Assembly: GCA_000432655.1 (NCBI GenBank)
Contig: HF986335.1
Coordinates: 1-12,145 of the forward strand
DNA from: Bacteroides sp. CAG:1060
GTDB taxonomy: Bacteria > Bacteroidota > Bacteroidia > Bacteroidales > UBA932
Direction of reading: 5' to 3'
DNA length: 12,145 bases
Under the pieces are notes generated by a model, which was given only the letters and a program-made list of their open reading frames with translations, did no database searches and was not told the origin of the DNA. This document shows, in pieces, positions 1 to 6,349 of the stretch. Made by a program: the position numbers and the translations under genes. Each line of letters opens with the position of its first letter. Position 1 is the stretch's first letter.

Positions 1-2
1 CC

Positions 3-500
3 AGGTCCATTGACCGGTTGGCGGAAGAAGTGCAATACTGCCGGGTGTGCTCCATGATTTCCGATGGGGAAGAATGTGCCATCTGTGCCGATACGAGCCG
101 CGATCACACTACTGTCTGCGTTGTGGAAAGTGTAAGGGATGTTATGAGTATCGAGGCTACCGGACAGTATCATGGTGTGTATCATGTGCTTGGTGGGATA
201 ATATCGCCTATCAACGGGGTGGCTCCCTCGGACTTGACCATAAGACAGCTTGTCGAGCGTTTGCGCTCAAACGGCGATTCCGAAACCCTTCCGGTAAAAG
301 AAGTGATTCTTGCCCTGAGCGGAGATGTTGAGGGTGAGACCACGGCATTCTATATTTACCGTCACATCAAGACTCTTGGACTGGCTGATTTGAAAGTGAC
401 CACTCTTGCCAGAGGACTCGGCTTCGGGGATGACCTTGAATATGCCGATGCTCTGACGCTCGGCCGTTCCATTCTGGGACGCCAGCCGTTCAAAGGATAG
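3..500 (+). CDS. recR: Recombination protein RecR, 3' part (5' end outside window)
   Basis: RecR acts with RecO (and RecF) to load RecA on single-stranded gaps during recombinational repair. The visible 165 codons begin just before the C4 zinc finger: CRVC at about 39-50, followed by DGEECAIC with its two cysteine codons at 75-77 and 84-86. A Toprim domain follows, recognisable from VVESVRDVMSIE and YHVLGGIISPINGV, and the C-terminal part contains the usual GD-E-T-Y segment. Family members are about 200 residues with roughly 50 residues ahead of the zinc finger, so about 40 N-terminal residues (the helix-hairpin-helix part) lie left of the window. A TTG at 18 is in frame, but it falls inside the conserved region and is not the start. 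The gene ends with TAG and is followed by a hairpin terminator. Confidence 0.95.
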   Translation, partial: RSIDRLAEEVQYCRVCSMISDGEECAICADTSRDHTTVCVVESVRDVMSIEATGQYHGVYHVLGGIISPINGVAPSDLTIRQLVERLRSNGDSETLPVKEVILALSGDVEGETTAFYIYRHIKTLGLADLKVTTLARGLGFGDDLEYADALTLGRSILGRQPFKG

Positions 501-522
501 CAACGCACATAGTTTACGAAAA

Positions 523-560
523 GGGGGCCGACTAAAAGCATTAGTTGGACCCCCTCTTTT
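523..560. terminator. Bidirectional rho-independent terminator between recR and the lipoprotein gene
   Basis: The left arm at 523-535 (GGGGGCCGACTAA) pairs with the right arm at 541-554 around an AAGCA loop, giving 13 base pairs with one G-T pair and one bulged A at 549. On the + strand it is followed by a T-rich tract (TCTTTTCTTT). On the - strand the left arm is followed by CCCCCTTTTCG. It therefore suits both recR, ending at 500, and the leftward gene ending at 599. A second small hairpin (TCCGG-ATTG-CCGGA, 564-577) lies between it and the lipoprotein stop. The pairing is read directly from the sequence; no folding energy was computed. Confidence 0.85.
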
Positions 561-598
561 CTTTCCGGATTGCCGGAGCAATCGTTATGTGCAGAACT

Positions 599-1870
599 TT
601 ATTCCTTGATGCACCTTACGGAATATGCATCGGCTTTGCTGCCGGCTCCGCTTGCGGATGCTGTCATGCCTTTTGTTTCCGTGCTGAAAGCGAGGCAGGC
701 AAATCCGAACCCGGTGGCACTTGTGAGTTCGTTGGTGTTCGGGGAGTTGCTCCAATAGTTGCCCCAAAGGCCGCTTACCGAACCCATAAGCATGGCGTAA
801 GTGCCGTCGAATCTGGCTGCGGCAGGGAAGAACTGCGAGCCGCTTTCCATATTGAAAAGCCATCCGTAGTGATAATCCTGCATATCTACTATGTCGTCTC
901 CGTTGGCGTCAGCGATGTCGCAGCTGTTGATATCGGCGACATATCCGCCGATTCCGGTGAAATAGGAGAAAACGTCAGCCGGAGGTACGCGGTATCCGAC
1001 AGGACACGGGTCATAGATGGACTTGCTGCCCTTGTTGGTGTAATTGTTGTCGCTGTCCTTAATGTGTCCTTTAGGGTTCCCCCAAAGAGCGTCATTTGCC
1101 TGCGAATTCTCGAGCCAGTCGCGGCATGATGCGTATTGGGCACTGTTCGAAAGGCATACAGTCGGGTTGGCGATGCTGTAGGCGATGGTGTTCTCTTCGG
1201 TGGAGGTCCACTTTGAGTTCGGGAATTTTACGACCTTTCCGTCTGCGTCATACACGGTGGCGCTTATGGTTTGGGTGTTTCCCGTAGGTGTGGCTGCGGC
1301 AGGGAACGGATCTTTGCGTCCCCACTGGTACAGCATTCCGTATGTGGCGGCTTCTGCGTCCATTGTGGATTTGAGAGCACCGAGATTCATGTTCAGGAGG
1401 TCATATCCGCTCTTGGTTCTGTCGGTTTTCGCGACATCTTCCGGAGCCCAGATGTGCCAGCTCCAGAGAATTGAGCCGTTTTTGTCGAGGGCTGCTATAA
1501 GGGCGTTGCCCGCCTTGATGTCACTATTCCATTCGAAACTGATGACTCCTTCTTTGATTTCTACTGATTCTATCATGTCTTTCTCGCTCTGCCATACGAG
1601 TTTGGCGTCTGTCGGAGCGAGTTTGGTATTTACGGACAATCCGGTTGTGGATACTCCGTTGCCTTTGACGGTGGCATCGAAAGAATACCAGCCTTCCGGA
1701 GACTGAATCAGGTAGCAGTTGGCGGTGCCCTCTGCGCTGAGTTTTACCGGGTTCTCCTTGCTTCCTTCAGGGAATGTCGGCTCCGGGGCCGGATTCTGCG
1801 GGTCTTTGTTGCAGGCGGTGAAAGCTATCGCCGCACATGCGCAACTTGCAAAAATCAATAACTTCTTCAT
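599..1870 (-). CDS. Surface/outer-membrane lipoprotein with FISUMP-type C-terminal domain
   Basis: This is a 423-residue predicted lipoprotein. MKKLLIFAS opens a signal peptide ending in the lipobox FTAC, so Cys20 would be lipidated; a Pro-rich linker follows at 24-36. An N-terminal module (about 40-150) carries the ANCYLIQSPEGWYSF, ATVKGNG and ILWSWHIW signatures common in Bacteroidetes secreted proteins. The C-terminal part (about 158-423) has NMNLGA, YQWGRKDPFP, YDPCPVGYRVP (286-296), YWSNSP (372-377) and the terminal YSVRCIKE, matching the Fibrobacter succinogenes major paralogous domain (FISUMP) pattern. Residues 321-332 form a calcium-loop-like segment. The start at 1870 is chosen because it begins the signal peptide; upstream in-frame codons only shadow mntP. 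The gene lies 11 nt after mntP with no visible promoter, so it is probably co-transcribed. Substrate or ligand is unknown. Confidence 0.85.
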   Translation of the reverse strand: MKKLLIFASCACAAIAFTACNKDPQNPAPEPTFPEGSKENPVKLSAEGTANCYLIQSPEGWYSFDATVKGNGVSTTGLSVNTKLAPTDAKLVWQSEKDMIESVEIKEGVISFEWNSDIKAGNALIAALDKNGSILWSWHIWAPEDVAKTDRTKSGYDLLNMNLGALKSTMDAEAATYGMLYQWGRKDPFPAAATPTGNTQTISATVYDADGKVVKFPNSKWTSTEENTIAYSIANPTVCLSNSAQYASCRDWLENSQANDALWGNPKGHIKDSDNNYTNKGSKSIYDPCPVGYRVPPADVFSYFTGIGGYVADINSCDIADANGDDIVDMQDYHYGWLFNMESGSQFFPAAARFDGTYAMLMGSVSGLWGNYWSNSPNTNELTSATGFGFACLAFSTETKGMTASASGAGSKADAYSVRCIKE

Positions 1871-1881
1871 CTTATAAATTT

Positions 1882-2433
1882 TTATGAAAACATCATTACT
1901 GCTCCAAGCGCCGAAAGCACCGTTCCTCCTGCTATTTCGGCCCATTTGCCAACTTTGTTGCCGATGCTTCTGCCGAAAGCGATGCCGGAAATGACGCTTA
2001 GCATTGTTACCGCAAATACAGAAACGAACAGTGGCAATATGGAATGGAAATTTCCTCCGTTCATGGATTCTGCCGCACCCACGGTAAGCGCGTCGATGCT
2101 GGTTGCGATTCCTCCAAGGATTATGTTTTTCCATCCGTTGAGGTCCTTGGCTTCCATATTTCCTTTGGCGCCCTCAAGAATCATGGAAACCCCCACATAT
2201 CCGAGAAGAAGTCCGCCGATAATGTGTGCGAATCTTCTGACTATTCCCAAGATGAGACCGCCTGCCATCCATCCAATCAGAAGAAGTCCCGCCTGAATGA
2301 ATGCGAATGACAAGGATACCTTGAAGAGAGTGCCTGCGTGGGGCCTGCTTTTAAGCGTGGTGCTGGAGCATGTGCTGACGGCAAAACAATCCGCGCAGAG
2401 ACAAACCGCGGTAACAATCGCTTCAATAATCAT
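1882..2433 (-). CDS. mntP: MntP-family manganese efflux pump
   Basis: This 183-residue membrane protein of the MntP (formerly DUF204) family is about the usual length for the family. MntP exports Mn2+ across the inner membrane. The two halves carry the expected repeated signatures: ADCFAVS in TM1 (Asp15) and ATSIDALTVGA in TM4 (Asp114). These Asp residues match the conserved, function-critical acidic residues of E. coli MntP. About six hydrophobic segments are visible (about 3-20, 36-57, 66-85, 103-120, 131-152, 165-182). The ATG at 2433 is preferred; a TTG directly before it at 2436 would add one residue. No yybP-ykoY riboswitch is evident in the leader. It is divergent from corA and likely shares a transcript with the downstream lipoprotein gene. 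Substrate is inferred from the family; other divalent metals are possible. Confidence 0.88.
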   Translation of the reverse strand: MIIEAIVTAVCLCADCFAVSTCSSTTLKSRPHAGTLFKVSLSFAFIQAGLLLIGWMAGGLILGIVRRFAHIIGGLLLGYVGVSMILEGAKGNMEAKDLNGWKNIILGGIATSIDALTVGAAESMNGGNFHSILPLFVSVFAVTMLSVISGIAFGRSIGNKVGKWAEIAGGTVLSALGAVMMFS

Positions 2434-2514
2434 CAATACACTAACTAACTTTTACTTGCGGCAAGCATCTTTCATGTCGGTGTACGATATGATTTTAACA
2501 CCTGCCGGATGTTG

Positions 2515-2522
2515 CAAATATA
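2515..2522 (-). promoter_or_regulatory. Candidate -7 promoter element for mntP
   Basis: Read leftward, this is TATATTTG, a perfect match to the Bacteroidota -7 element TAnnTTTG. It lies 81 nt before the mntP ATG. No TTTG -33 element stands at the usual spacing, so the promoter may be weak or dependent on a regulator. Confidence 0.55.
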
Positions 2523-2543
2523 TATTATTTTCCAAATAATTCC

Positions 2544-2551
2544 TATATTTG
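2544..2551 (+). promoter_or_regulatory. Candidate -7 promoter element for corA
   Basis: TATATTTG is an exact match to the Bacteroidota -7 element. Transcription would start near 2556-2558 and give a leader of about 80 nt before the corA ATG. No consensus TTTG -33 element is seen at the right distance. Confidence 0.6.
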
Positions 2552-2594
2552 CGAGCCGGTTTCTCCGAGTGCCGGATTAGCCCTTGTGTTCAAC

Positions 2595-2631
2595 CCCTTC
2601 CGACATAATTGCCGGGATTAATCGTGGAGGG
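2595..2631 (+). promoter_or_regulatory. Candidate Shine-Dalgarno-sequestering hairpin in the corA leader
   Basis: CCCTTC (2595-2600) pairs with the ribosome binding site GGAGGG (2626-2631), including one G-U pair. CGA (2601-2603) pairs with TCG (2622-2624), and TAAT (2606-2609) with ATTA (2617-2620). The loop is TGCCGGG, with a bulged U at 2625 and a small internal loop. That is 13 base pairs with the whole Shine-Dalgarno sequence in the stem, five nt before the ATG. Pairing was read by eye; regulation by folding, for example by metal or temperature, is inference. Confidence 0.45.
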
Positions 2632-2636
2632 ATAAT

Positions 2637-3590
2637 ATGATAAAGTATTTTTACAGAAAAGGATCTGAAATCCTTCTTGGACAGTCAGAAACGGAGTTTG
2701 CTGCCATTAGTAAAAATGACCTTCTTTGGATAGATCTTCTTCAGCCTACCGGAGATCAGAAGAGGGCTGTGGAGGCATATCTCGGGACGGAGATTCAGAG
2801 TCGGGACGAGGCGGCCGAAATCGAGAGTTCTTCACGATTTTTCGAGGAGGGCAATGCTATTTTTGCCAACACCAACTTCCTCTCGCCGGCCGATGATGAG
2901 ATGCTGATGGATCCGGTATCGTTCATTCTTGTAGGCAGTATTCTTACCACCATAAGGGAGATTCCTCTGCGATCTCTTGATACGCTTCAGCTTAAGATTC
3001 AGGCGCTTCCGGAGTTGTTTCCGGATGGGTTTACCGTGTTTGTGGAAATCATGGACAAGCGTGTGGATCTTGATGCGGATATGGTGGAGTTGATTTCCAA
3101 GGACGTAAGCAAGTTCAGCAAGCGCATCAACCAAAAGGAAGATATCAATGAAGAGTTTCTTCTGGATATCAACCAGCTTCAGCAGAATGCCATGAATCTG
3201 CGGGAGAACATCGTGGATAAGCAGAGACTCGTATCGAATCTTCTTAAGAGCAAGCTCTGTCCGAAGGACTTGGAGCTTCGCTCGGACTTGTCCATTATCC
3301 TGCAGGATATCTCTTCTCTTATAAATCATATCAATTTTACGTTTGAGCGGCTTGAGTACATGCAGGATACGGTTCTGGGTATCATCAACCTCGACCAGAA
3401 CAAGATCATGAAGATGTTCACGTTCGTATCCCTGCTGCTGATGCCTGCTACGCTTGTGGCCAGTTTTTATGGAATGAACGTGGCCCTTCCTTTTGCCGAT
3501 ATAAAGTGGGCGTGGGCCTGTATTACCCTATTCATGCTTCTGCTCGGAGTGGCCATCTGGTACTTCTTCAAAAGAAGGAAAATGCTTTGA
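2637..3590 (+). CDS. corA: CorA-family Mg2+/divalent cation transporter
   Basis: CorA proteins are homopentameric inner-membrane channels, usually for Mg2+ (also Co2+ or Ni2+). This one has 317 residues, the normal size. The N-terminal cytosolic domain starts with the family-like WIDLLQPTGDQ and carries EIESSSRF around 61-68. A long helical stalk runs through about 140-255. TM1 covers about 257-277 and ends in the signature YGMN (278-281), and TM2 covers about 291-311 before a basic tail (KRRK). After GMN the usual acidic, Pro-containing loop (E-x-MP) is replaced by VALPFAD, so ion preference could differ. The ATG at 2637 is set by a strong GGAGGG at 2626-2631, which is unusual for this phylum. 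It diverges from mntP, and its stop codon overlaps the -33 element of the rpsA promoter. Confidence 0.92.
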   Translation: MIKYFYRKGSEILLGQSETEFAAISKNDLLWIDLLQPTGDQKRAVEAYLGTEIQSRDEAAEIESSSRFFEEGNAIFANTNFLSPADDEMLMDPVSFILVGSILTTIREIPLRSLDTLQLKIQALPELFPDGFTVFVEIMDKRVDLDADMVELISKDVSKFSKRINQKEDINEEFLLDINQLQQNAMNLRENIVDKQRLVSNLLKSKLCPKDLELRSDLSIILQDISSLINHINFTFERLEYMQDTVLGIINLDQNKIMKMFTFVSLLLMPATLVASFYGMNVALPFADIKWAWACITLFMLLLGVAIWYFFKRRKML

Positions 3591-3615
3591 TTATCAGTTT
3601 TTTTTACTATATTTG
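3586..3615 (+). promoter_or_regulatory. rpsA operon promoter
   Basis: TTTG (3586-3589) and TATATTTG (3608-3615) are separated by 18 nt, close to the Bacteroidota -33/-7 arrangement. The -33 element overlaps the TGA stop of corA. Transcription would begin near 3620 and leave a leader of about 70 nt. This is the best-formed promoter in the window, as expected for a ribosomal protein gene. Confidence 0.75.
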
Positions 3616-3625
3616 CGCGCTCGTT

Positions 3626-3641
3626 TCGACAAGCGTGTCGA
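3626..3641 (+). promoter_or_regulatory. Small hairpin at the 5' end of the rpsA leader
   Basis: TCGACA (3626-3631) pairs perfectly with TGTCGA (3636-3641) around the loop AGCG. It would sit within the first 10 or so nt of the transcript. The rest of the leader (3645-3688) is A/T-rich, with no Shine-Dalgarno sequence before the ATG. A stabilising or autoregulatory role is possible, since S1 controls its own translation in E. coli, but this is inference. Confidence 0.4.
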
Positions 3642-3688
3642 CGGCTTATTACATAAAGTTTAACTACTAATTTGTTTTTGATTCACAA

Positions 3689-5545
3689 ATGAGTACAATT
3701 AATGACAAACAGGCAGAGGTGACTGCTGCTGAAGCTGCGGTTGAGCCTGCAGTTGCAGAGGCACCTAAGGCTGAGAAAAAGGGCATCCTCAATGCTTCAG
3801 TGAAGCCTGAGGACTTCGATTGGGAAGCATTCGAAGGCTCTGACGTTTATGGCGGACAGGAAAAGGCCGCTATTGAAGAGGCATACGACAAGACTCTTTC
3901 AAAGGTCGTTGAGAACGATGTTGTAGAGGGTGTTGTTACAGCGATGAACAAGCGCGAAGTTGTTGTTGCCATCGGAGGCAAGAGCGAGGGCGTTATTCCT
4001 GTATCCGAGTTCCGCTATGATTCTGACCTCAAGGTCGGAGACAAGGTAGAGGTGTATGTCGAGTCTGCAGAGGACAGAAAAGGACAGCTCGTTCTTTCTC
4101 ACCGTAAGGCACGTACCCTCAAGTCTTGGGACAGAGTTAACGAGGCATTCGAGAAGGATGAGGTAGTAAAGGGATTCGTAAAGACCCGCACCAAGGGCGG
4201 TATGATTGTCGACGTGTTCGGAATCGAGGCCTTCCTTCCAGGTTCTCAGATCGACATCAAGCCTATCCGCGACTATGACCAGTTTGTCAACCAGAATATT
4301 GACTGCAAGATCGTTAAGATCAATCAGGAGTTCCGCAATGTGGTAGTTTCCCACAAGGCACTTCTTGAGGCAGAGCAGGAGCAGAAGAGAGCAGAGCTCA
4401 TCGGTAAGCTTGAGAAGGGTCAGGTTCTCGAGGGAACAGTCAAGAATATCACCAATTACGGCGTATTCGTTGACCTTGGCGGTGTGGACGGTCTTATCCA
4501 TATCACCGATCTCTCTTGGGGTCGTATCAATCACCCTGAAGAAGTTGTCGCTCTTGACCAGAAGATCAAGGTCGTTGTTCTTGATTTCAATGAGCAGCAG
4601 AAGCGTATCGCTCTCGGTCTCAAGCAGCTTACCCCACATCCATGGGATAACCTCAACCCGGATCTCAAGGTTGGTGACAAGGTTAAGGGTAAGGTCATCC
4701 TTATCGCTGACTACGGCGCATTCGTTGAGATTGAGCCAGGTGTAGAAGGTCTCGTACACGTATCTGAGATGTCATGGTCTCCACGTCTCCACTCTGCACA
4801 GGAGTTCCTTAAGGTGGGCGACGAAGTAGAGGCTCAGATTCTCTCTATCGACCGTGAGGCACGCAAGATTTCTCTTGGTCTCAAGCAGCTTACCGAGAAT
4901 CCTTGGGAGAATATCCGCGAGAAATATCCTGTAGGAAGCAAGCATAAGGCTACCGTACGCAATATCACCAACTTCGGTGTATTCGCAGAGCTTGAGGACG
5001 GTGTCGAGGGTCTTATCCACATCAGCGATCTCAGCTGGAACAAGATCAAGCATCCTTCAGAGCTTGTAACTCCGGGCGATGTAATCGATGTTCAGATTCT
5101 CGATTTCGATGAGGCTAACCATAAGCTCAGCCTCGGTCTCAAGCAGCTTACCCCTAACCCATGGGATGAGATTGAGGCCAAGTTCCCTGTAGGTTCAACA
5201 GTTGAAGGAACAATCGCTTCTTTCACTGACAAGGGTGCCAACATCACTCTTGAAGGCGGTGCGGAGGGCTTCGCATTCACCCGCGAGCTCGTCAAGGAAG
5301 ACGGCAAGCAGGCTACTGCAGGCGAGACTCTTCCATTCAGAGTCGTTGAACTCCGCCGCTCTACACGCCGCATCCTCCTTTCTCACCTTCGCACTTATGC
5401 AGAAGTGAAGGAGAGGGCTGCCGCTACAGAGGCTGAGAACACCAAGAAAGCAGTTAAGAGAGTCAATGCCAATGTGGAGAAGACCACACTTGGAGATATC
5501 GACGCTCTTGCCGCTCTCAAGGACAAGTTCGCAAAAGGCGAATAA
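3689..5545 (+). CDS. rpsA: 30S ribosomal protein S1
   Basis: S1 binds mRNA on the 30S subunit and promotes translation initiation. The 618-residue protein has an Ala/Glu/Lys-rich N-terminal extension (about 1-70). Six S1 (OB-fold) repeats follow at about 74-139, 156-224, 245-312, 330-398, 417-485 and 502-567. Repeats 3-5 are closest to consensus, with YG-FV/NFGVF, GL-H-S/T-LSW and ALGLKQLT or SLGLKQLT; the sixth lacks the typical G-FV and H-S-L motifs. The C-terminal tail is charged. Length fits the family and the Bacteroidota form. The ATG at 3689 has an A/T-rich upstream context without Shine-Dalgarno sequence. Codon choice looks strongly biased (many CTC, AAG, GAG, CGC codons), as in highly expressed genes. 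It is first in a run with rnz starting 5 nt after its stop. Confidence 0.97.
   Translation: MSTINDKQAEVTAAEAAVEPAVAEAPKAEKKGILNASVKPEDFDWEAFEGSDVYGGQEKAAIEEAYDKTLSKVVENDVVEGVVTAMNKREVVVAIGGKSEGVIPVSEFRYDSDLKVGDKVEVYVESAEDRKGQLVLSHRKARTLKSWDRVNEAFEKDEVVKGFVKTRTKGGMIVDVFGIEAFLPGSQIDIKPIRDYDQFVNQNIDCKIVKINQEFRNVVVSHKALLEAEQEQKRAELIGKLEKGQVLEGTVKNITNYGVFVDLGGVDGLIHITDLSWGRINHPEEVVALDQKIKVVVLDFNEQQKRIALGLKQLTPHPWDNLNPDLKVGDKVKGKVILIADYGAFVEIEPGVEGLVHVSEMSWSPRLHSAQEFLKVGDEVEAQILSIDREARKISLGLKQLTENPWENIREKYPVGSKHKATVRNITNFGVFAELEDGVEGLIHISDLSWNKIKHPSELVTPGDVIDVQILDFDEANHKLSLGLKQLTPNPWDEIEAKFPVGSTVEGTIASFTDKGANITLEGGAEGFAFTRELVKEDGKQATAGETLPFRVVELRRSTRRILLSHLRTYAEVKERAAATEAENTKKAVKRVNANVEKTTLGDIDALAALKDKFAKGE
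4616..5152 (+). repeat. Three identical 18-nt segments inside rpsA
   Basis: GGTCTCAAGCAGCTTACC occurs at 4616-4633, 4877-4894 and 5135-5152, spaced 261 and 258 nt. Each encodes GLKQLT at the end of S1 repeats 3, 4 and 5. The copies are identical at every position, including synonymous sites, which fits either strong codon bias or gene conversion between the domain repeats. Confidence 0.8.
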
Positions 5546-5550
5546 TTCGT

Positions 5551-6336
5551 ATGAATTTTACTCTTAAGATAATGGGCACAGCTTCGGCTATGCCCATTTC
5601 TGATAGAAATCCAAGCGCTCAGGTATTGTCGGTACATGGGCGCTTGTTCCTTATTGACTGCGGGGAGGGTACTCAGCAGCAGATGCGGCGTATGCATGTA
5701 TCTTTCCTTAAGGTGGAAGCGGTGTTCATAACTCACATACATGGCGACCATCTGTTCGGTCTGTTCGGTCTGCTGAGTTCCATGGCCATGTACGGACGCA
5801 CCGGGAAGTTGGATGTCTATGGCCCGAGGGCGCTTGGCTCCGTGTTGAAGTTCTACGATTCCTTTTTTGGAGAGGGCTCGAATTTCGAAATAGTGTTCCA
5901 TGCCGTGGAGTGTGATTCTCCCGTGCTGATACACGAGTCGAAGAACGTACGGGTGAGCGCTTTCCCTCTGAGGCATAAGATAGAGTGTTACGGGTACAGA
6001 TTTGACGGTATCCCCTCCGAGCGTCATCCCGAGGTGCCGTCGTATGCCTATTGCTCGGATACGGTGAGCTTTCCGGAGCTTGCTGAATATGTAAAGGGCG
6101 TCAGGCTTCTCTATCATGAGGCCACATATATGCAGGATATGTCGGACAAGGCAGCGCTGCGCTGGCATTCGACCACGGTGGATGCGGCCCGGTGCGCTCT
6201 TGCTGCCGGAGCAGGAAAGCTGGTGGTGGGACATTATTCATCCAGAATAACTGATTTTGATGCATATTTGGCTGAATGTACTGCCATTTTTCCCGATACG
6301 GTAGCGGCGAAGGATGGCGATATCTTCGATTTTTAG
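5551..6336 (+). CDS. rnz: Ribonuclease Z (tRNA 3' endonuclease)
   Basis: RNase Z is a zinc-dependent metallo-beta-lactamase-fold nuclease that trims the 3' trailer of tRNA precursors. The N-terminal LKIMGTASAMP and FLIDCGEGTQQQMR match the family. The metal site is complete: HIHGDH (62-67), His142 in PLRHK, Asp170 in AYCSDT, and His228 in VVGHYSSR. Further conserved residues are His189 in the YHEAT motif and His206 in WHST. At 261 residues it is shorter than the usual 300 or so. The stretch between CYGYRF (146-151) and SYAYCSDT is only about 12 residues, where Bacteroides homologues, as I recall them, have about 50. The reading frame is intact, so this looks like a compact variant rather than a broken gene. 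It starts 5 nt after rpsA and is probably co-transcribed. Confidence 0.93.
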   Translation: MNFTLKIMGTASAMPISDRNPSAQVLSVHGRLFLIDCGEGTQQQMRRMHVSFLKVEAVFITHIHGDHLFGLFGLLSSMAMYGRTGKLDVYGPRALGSVLKFYDSFFGEGSNFEIVFHAVECDSPVLIHESKNVRVSAFPLRHKIECYGYRFDGIPSERHPEVPSYAYCSDTVSFPELAEYVKGVRLLYHEATYMQDMSDKAALRWHSTTVDAARCALAAGAGKLVVGHYSSRITDFDAYLAECTAIFPDTVAAKDGDIFDF

Positions 6337-6349
6337 TATATTAGCACCG

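Larger units (their letters stand above)
2514..2552. promoter_or_regulatory. Nested palindrome between mntP and corA, candidate shared operator
   Basis: The outer arms GCAAATATA (2514-2522) and TATATTTGC (2544-2552) are perfect 9-bp inverted repeats that contain the two outward-facing -7 boxes. Inside them is a second perfect inverted repeat, ATTATTT-TCC-AAATAAT (2524-2540). The inner palindrome lies almost equally far from both boxes, in the spacer region of each promoter. A dimeric regulator bound there would affect both genes. The symmetry is read directly; a role as operator is inference, helped by both flanking genes being divalent-metal transporters. Confidence 0.5.

Noticed and set aside
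545..1706. Rightward open frames of 194 and 173 codons opposite the lipoprotein gene
   Set aside because: They are antisense to a lipoprotein with a clear signal peptide and domain motifs, and their translations show only composition driven by the other strand.
1871..2134. In-frame 88-codon upstream extension of the lipoprotein
   Set aside because: It overlaps mntP in another frame, is Arg/His-rich and would bury the lipoprotein signal peptide; the ATG at 1870 is correct.
2434..2514. yybP-ykoY manganese riboswitch upstream of mntP
   Set aside because: This class often precedes mntP genes, so I looked for it. The leader of about 75 nt lacks the conserved core I would expect, and no convincing paired architecture is visible.
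3591..3607. Terminator for corA at the T-run before rpsA
   Set aside because: There is a run of nine Ts (3597-3605) but no hairpin immediately before it; the run is better explained as part of the A/T-rich rpsA promoter.
3899..4759. 286-codon open frame antisense to rpsA
   Set aside because: It lies wholly inside a very well conserved ribosomal protein gene with strong codon bias, which leaves the opposite strand free of stops. The Leu/Asp/Asn-rich translation has no recognisable motif.
5395..6234. 279-codon open frame antisense to rpsA/rnz
   Set aside because: It spans the end of rpsA and nearly all of rnz on the other strand, with His/Arg-rich composition, no signal and no family motif. 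It is a shadow of rnz.
6337..6344. Internal promoter before the glucosaminidase gene (TATATTAG)
   Set aside because: It has one mismatch to TAnnTTTG at a key position and no -33 element; the close gene spacing fits co-transcription better.
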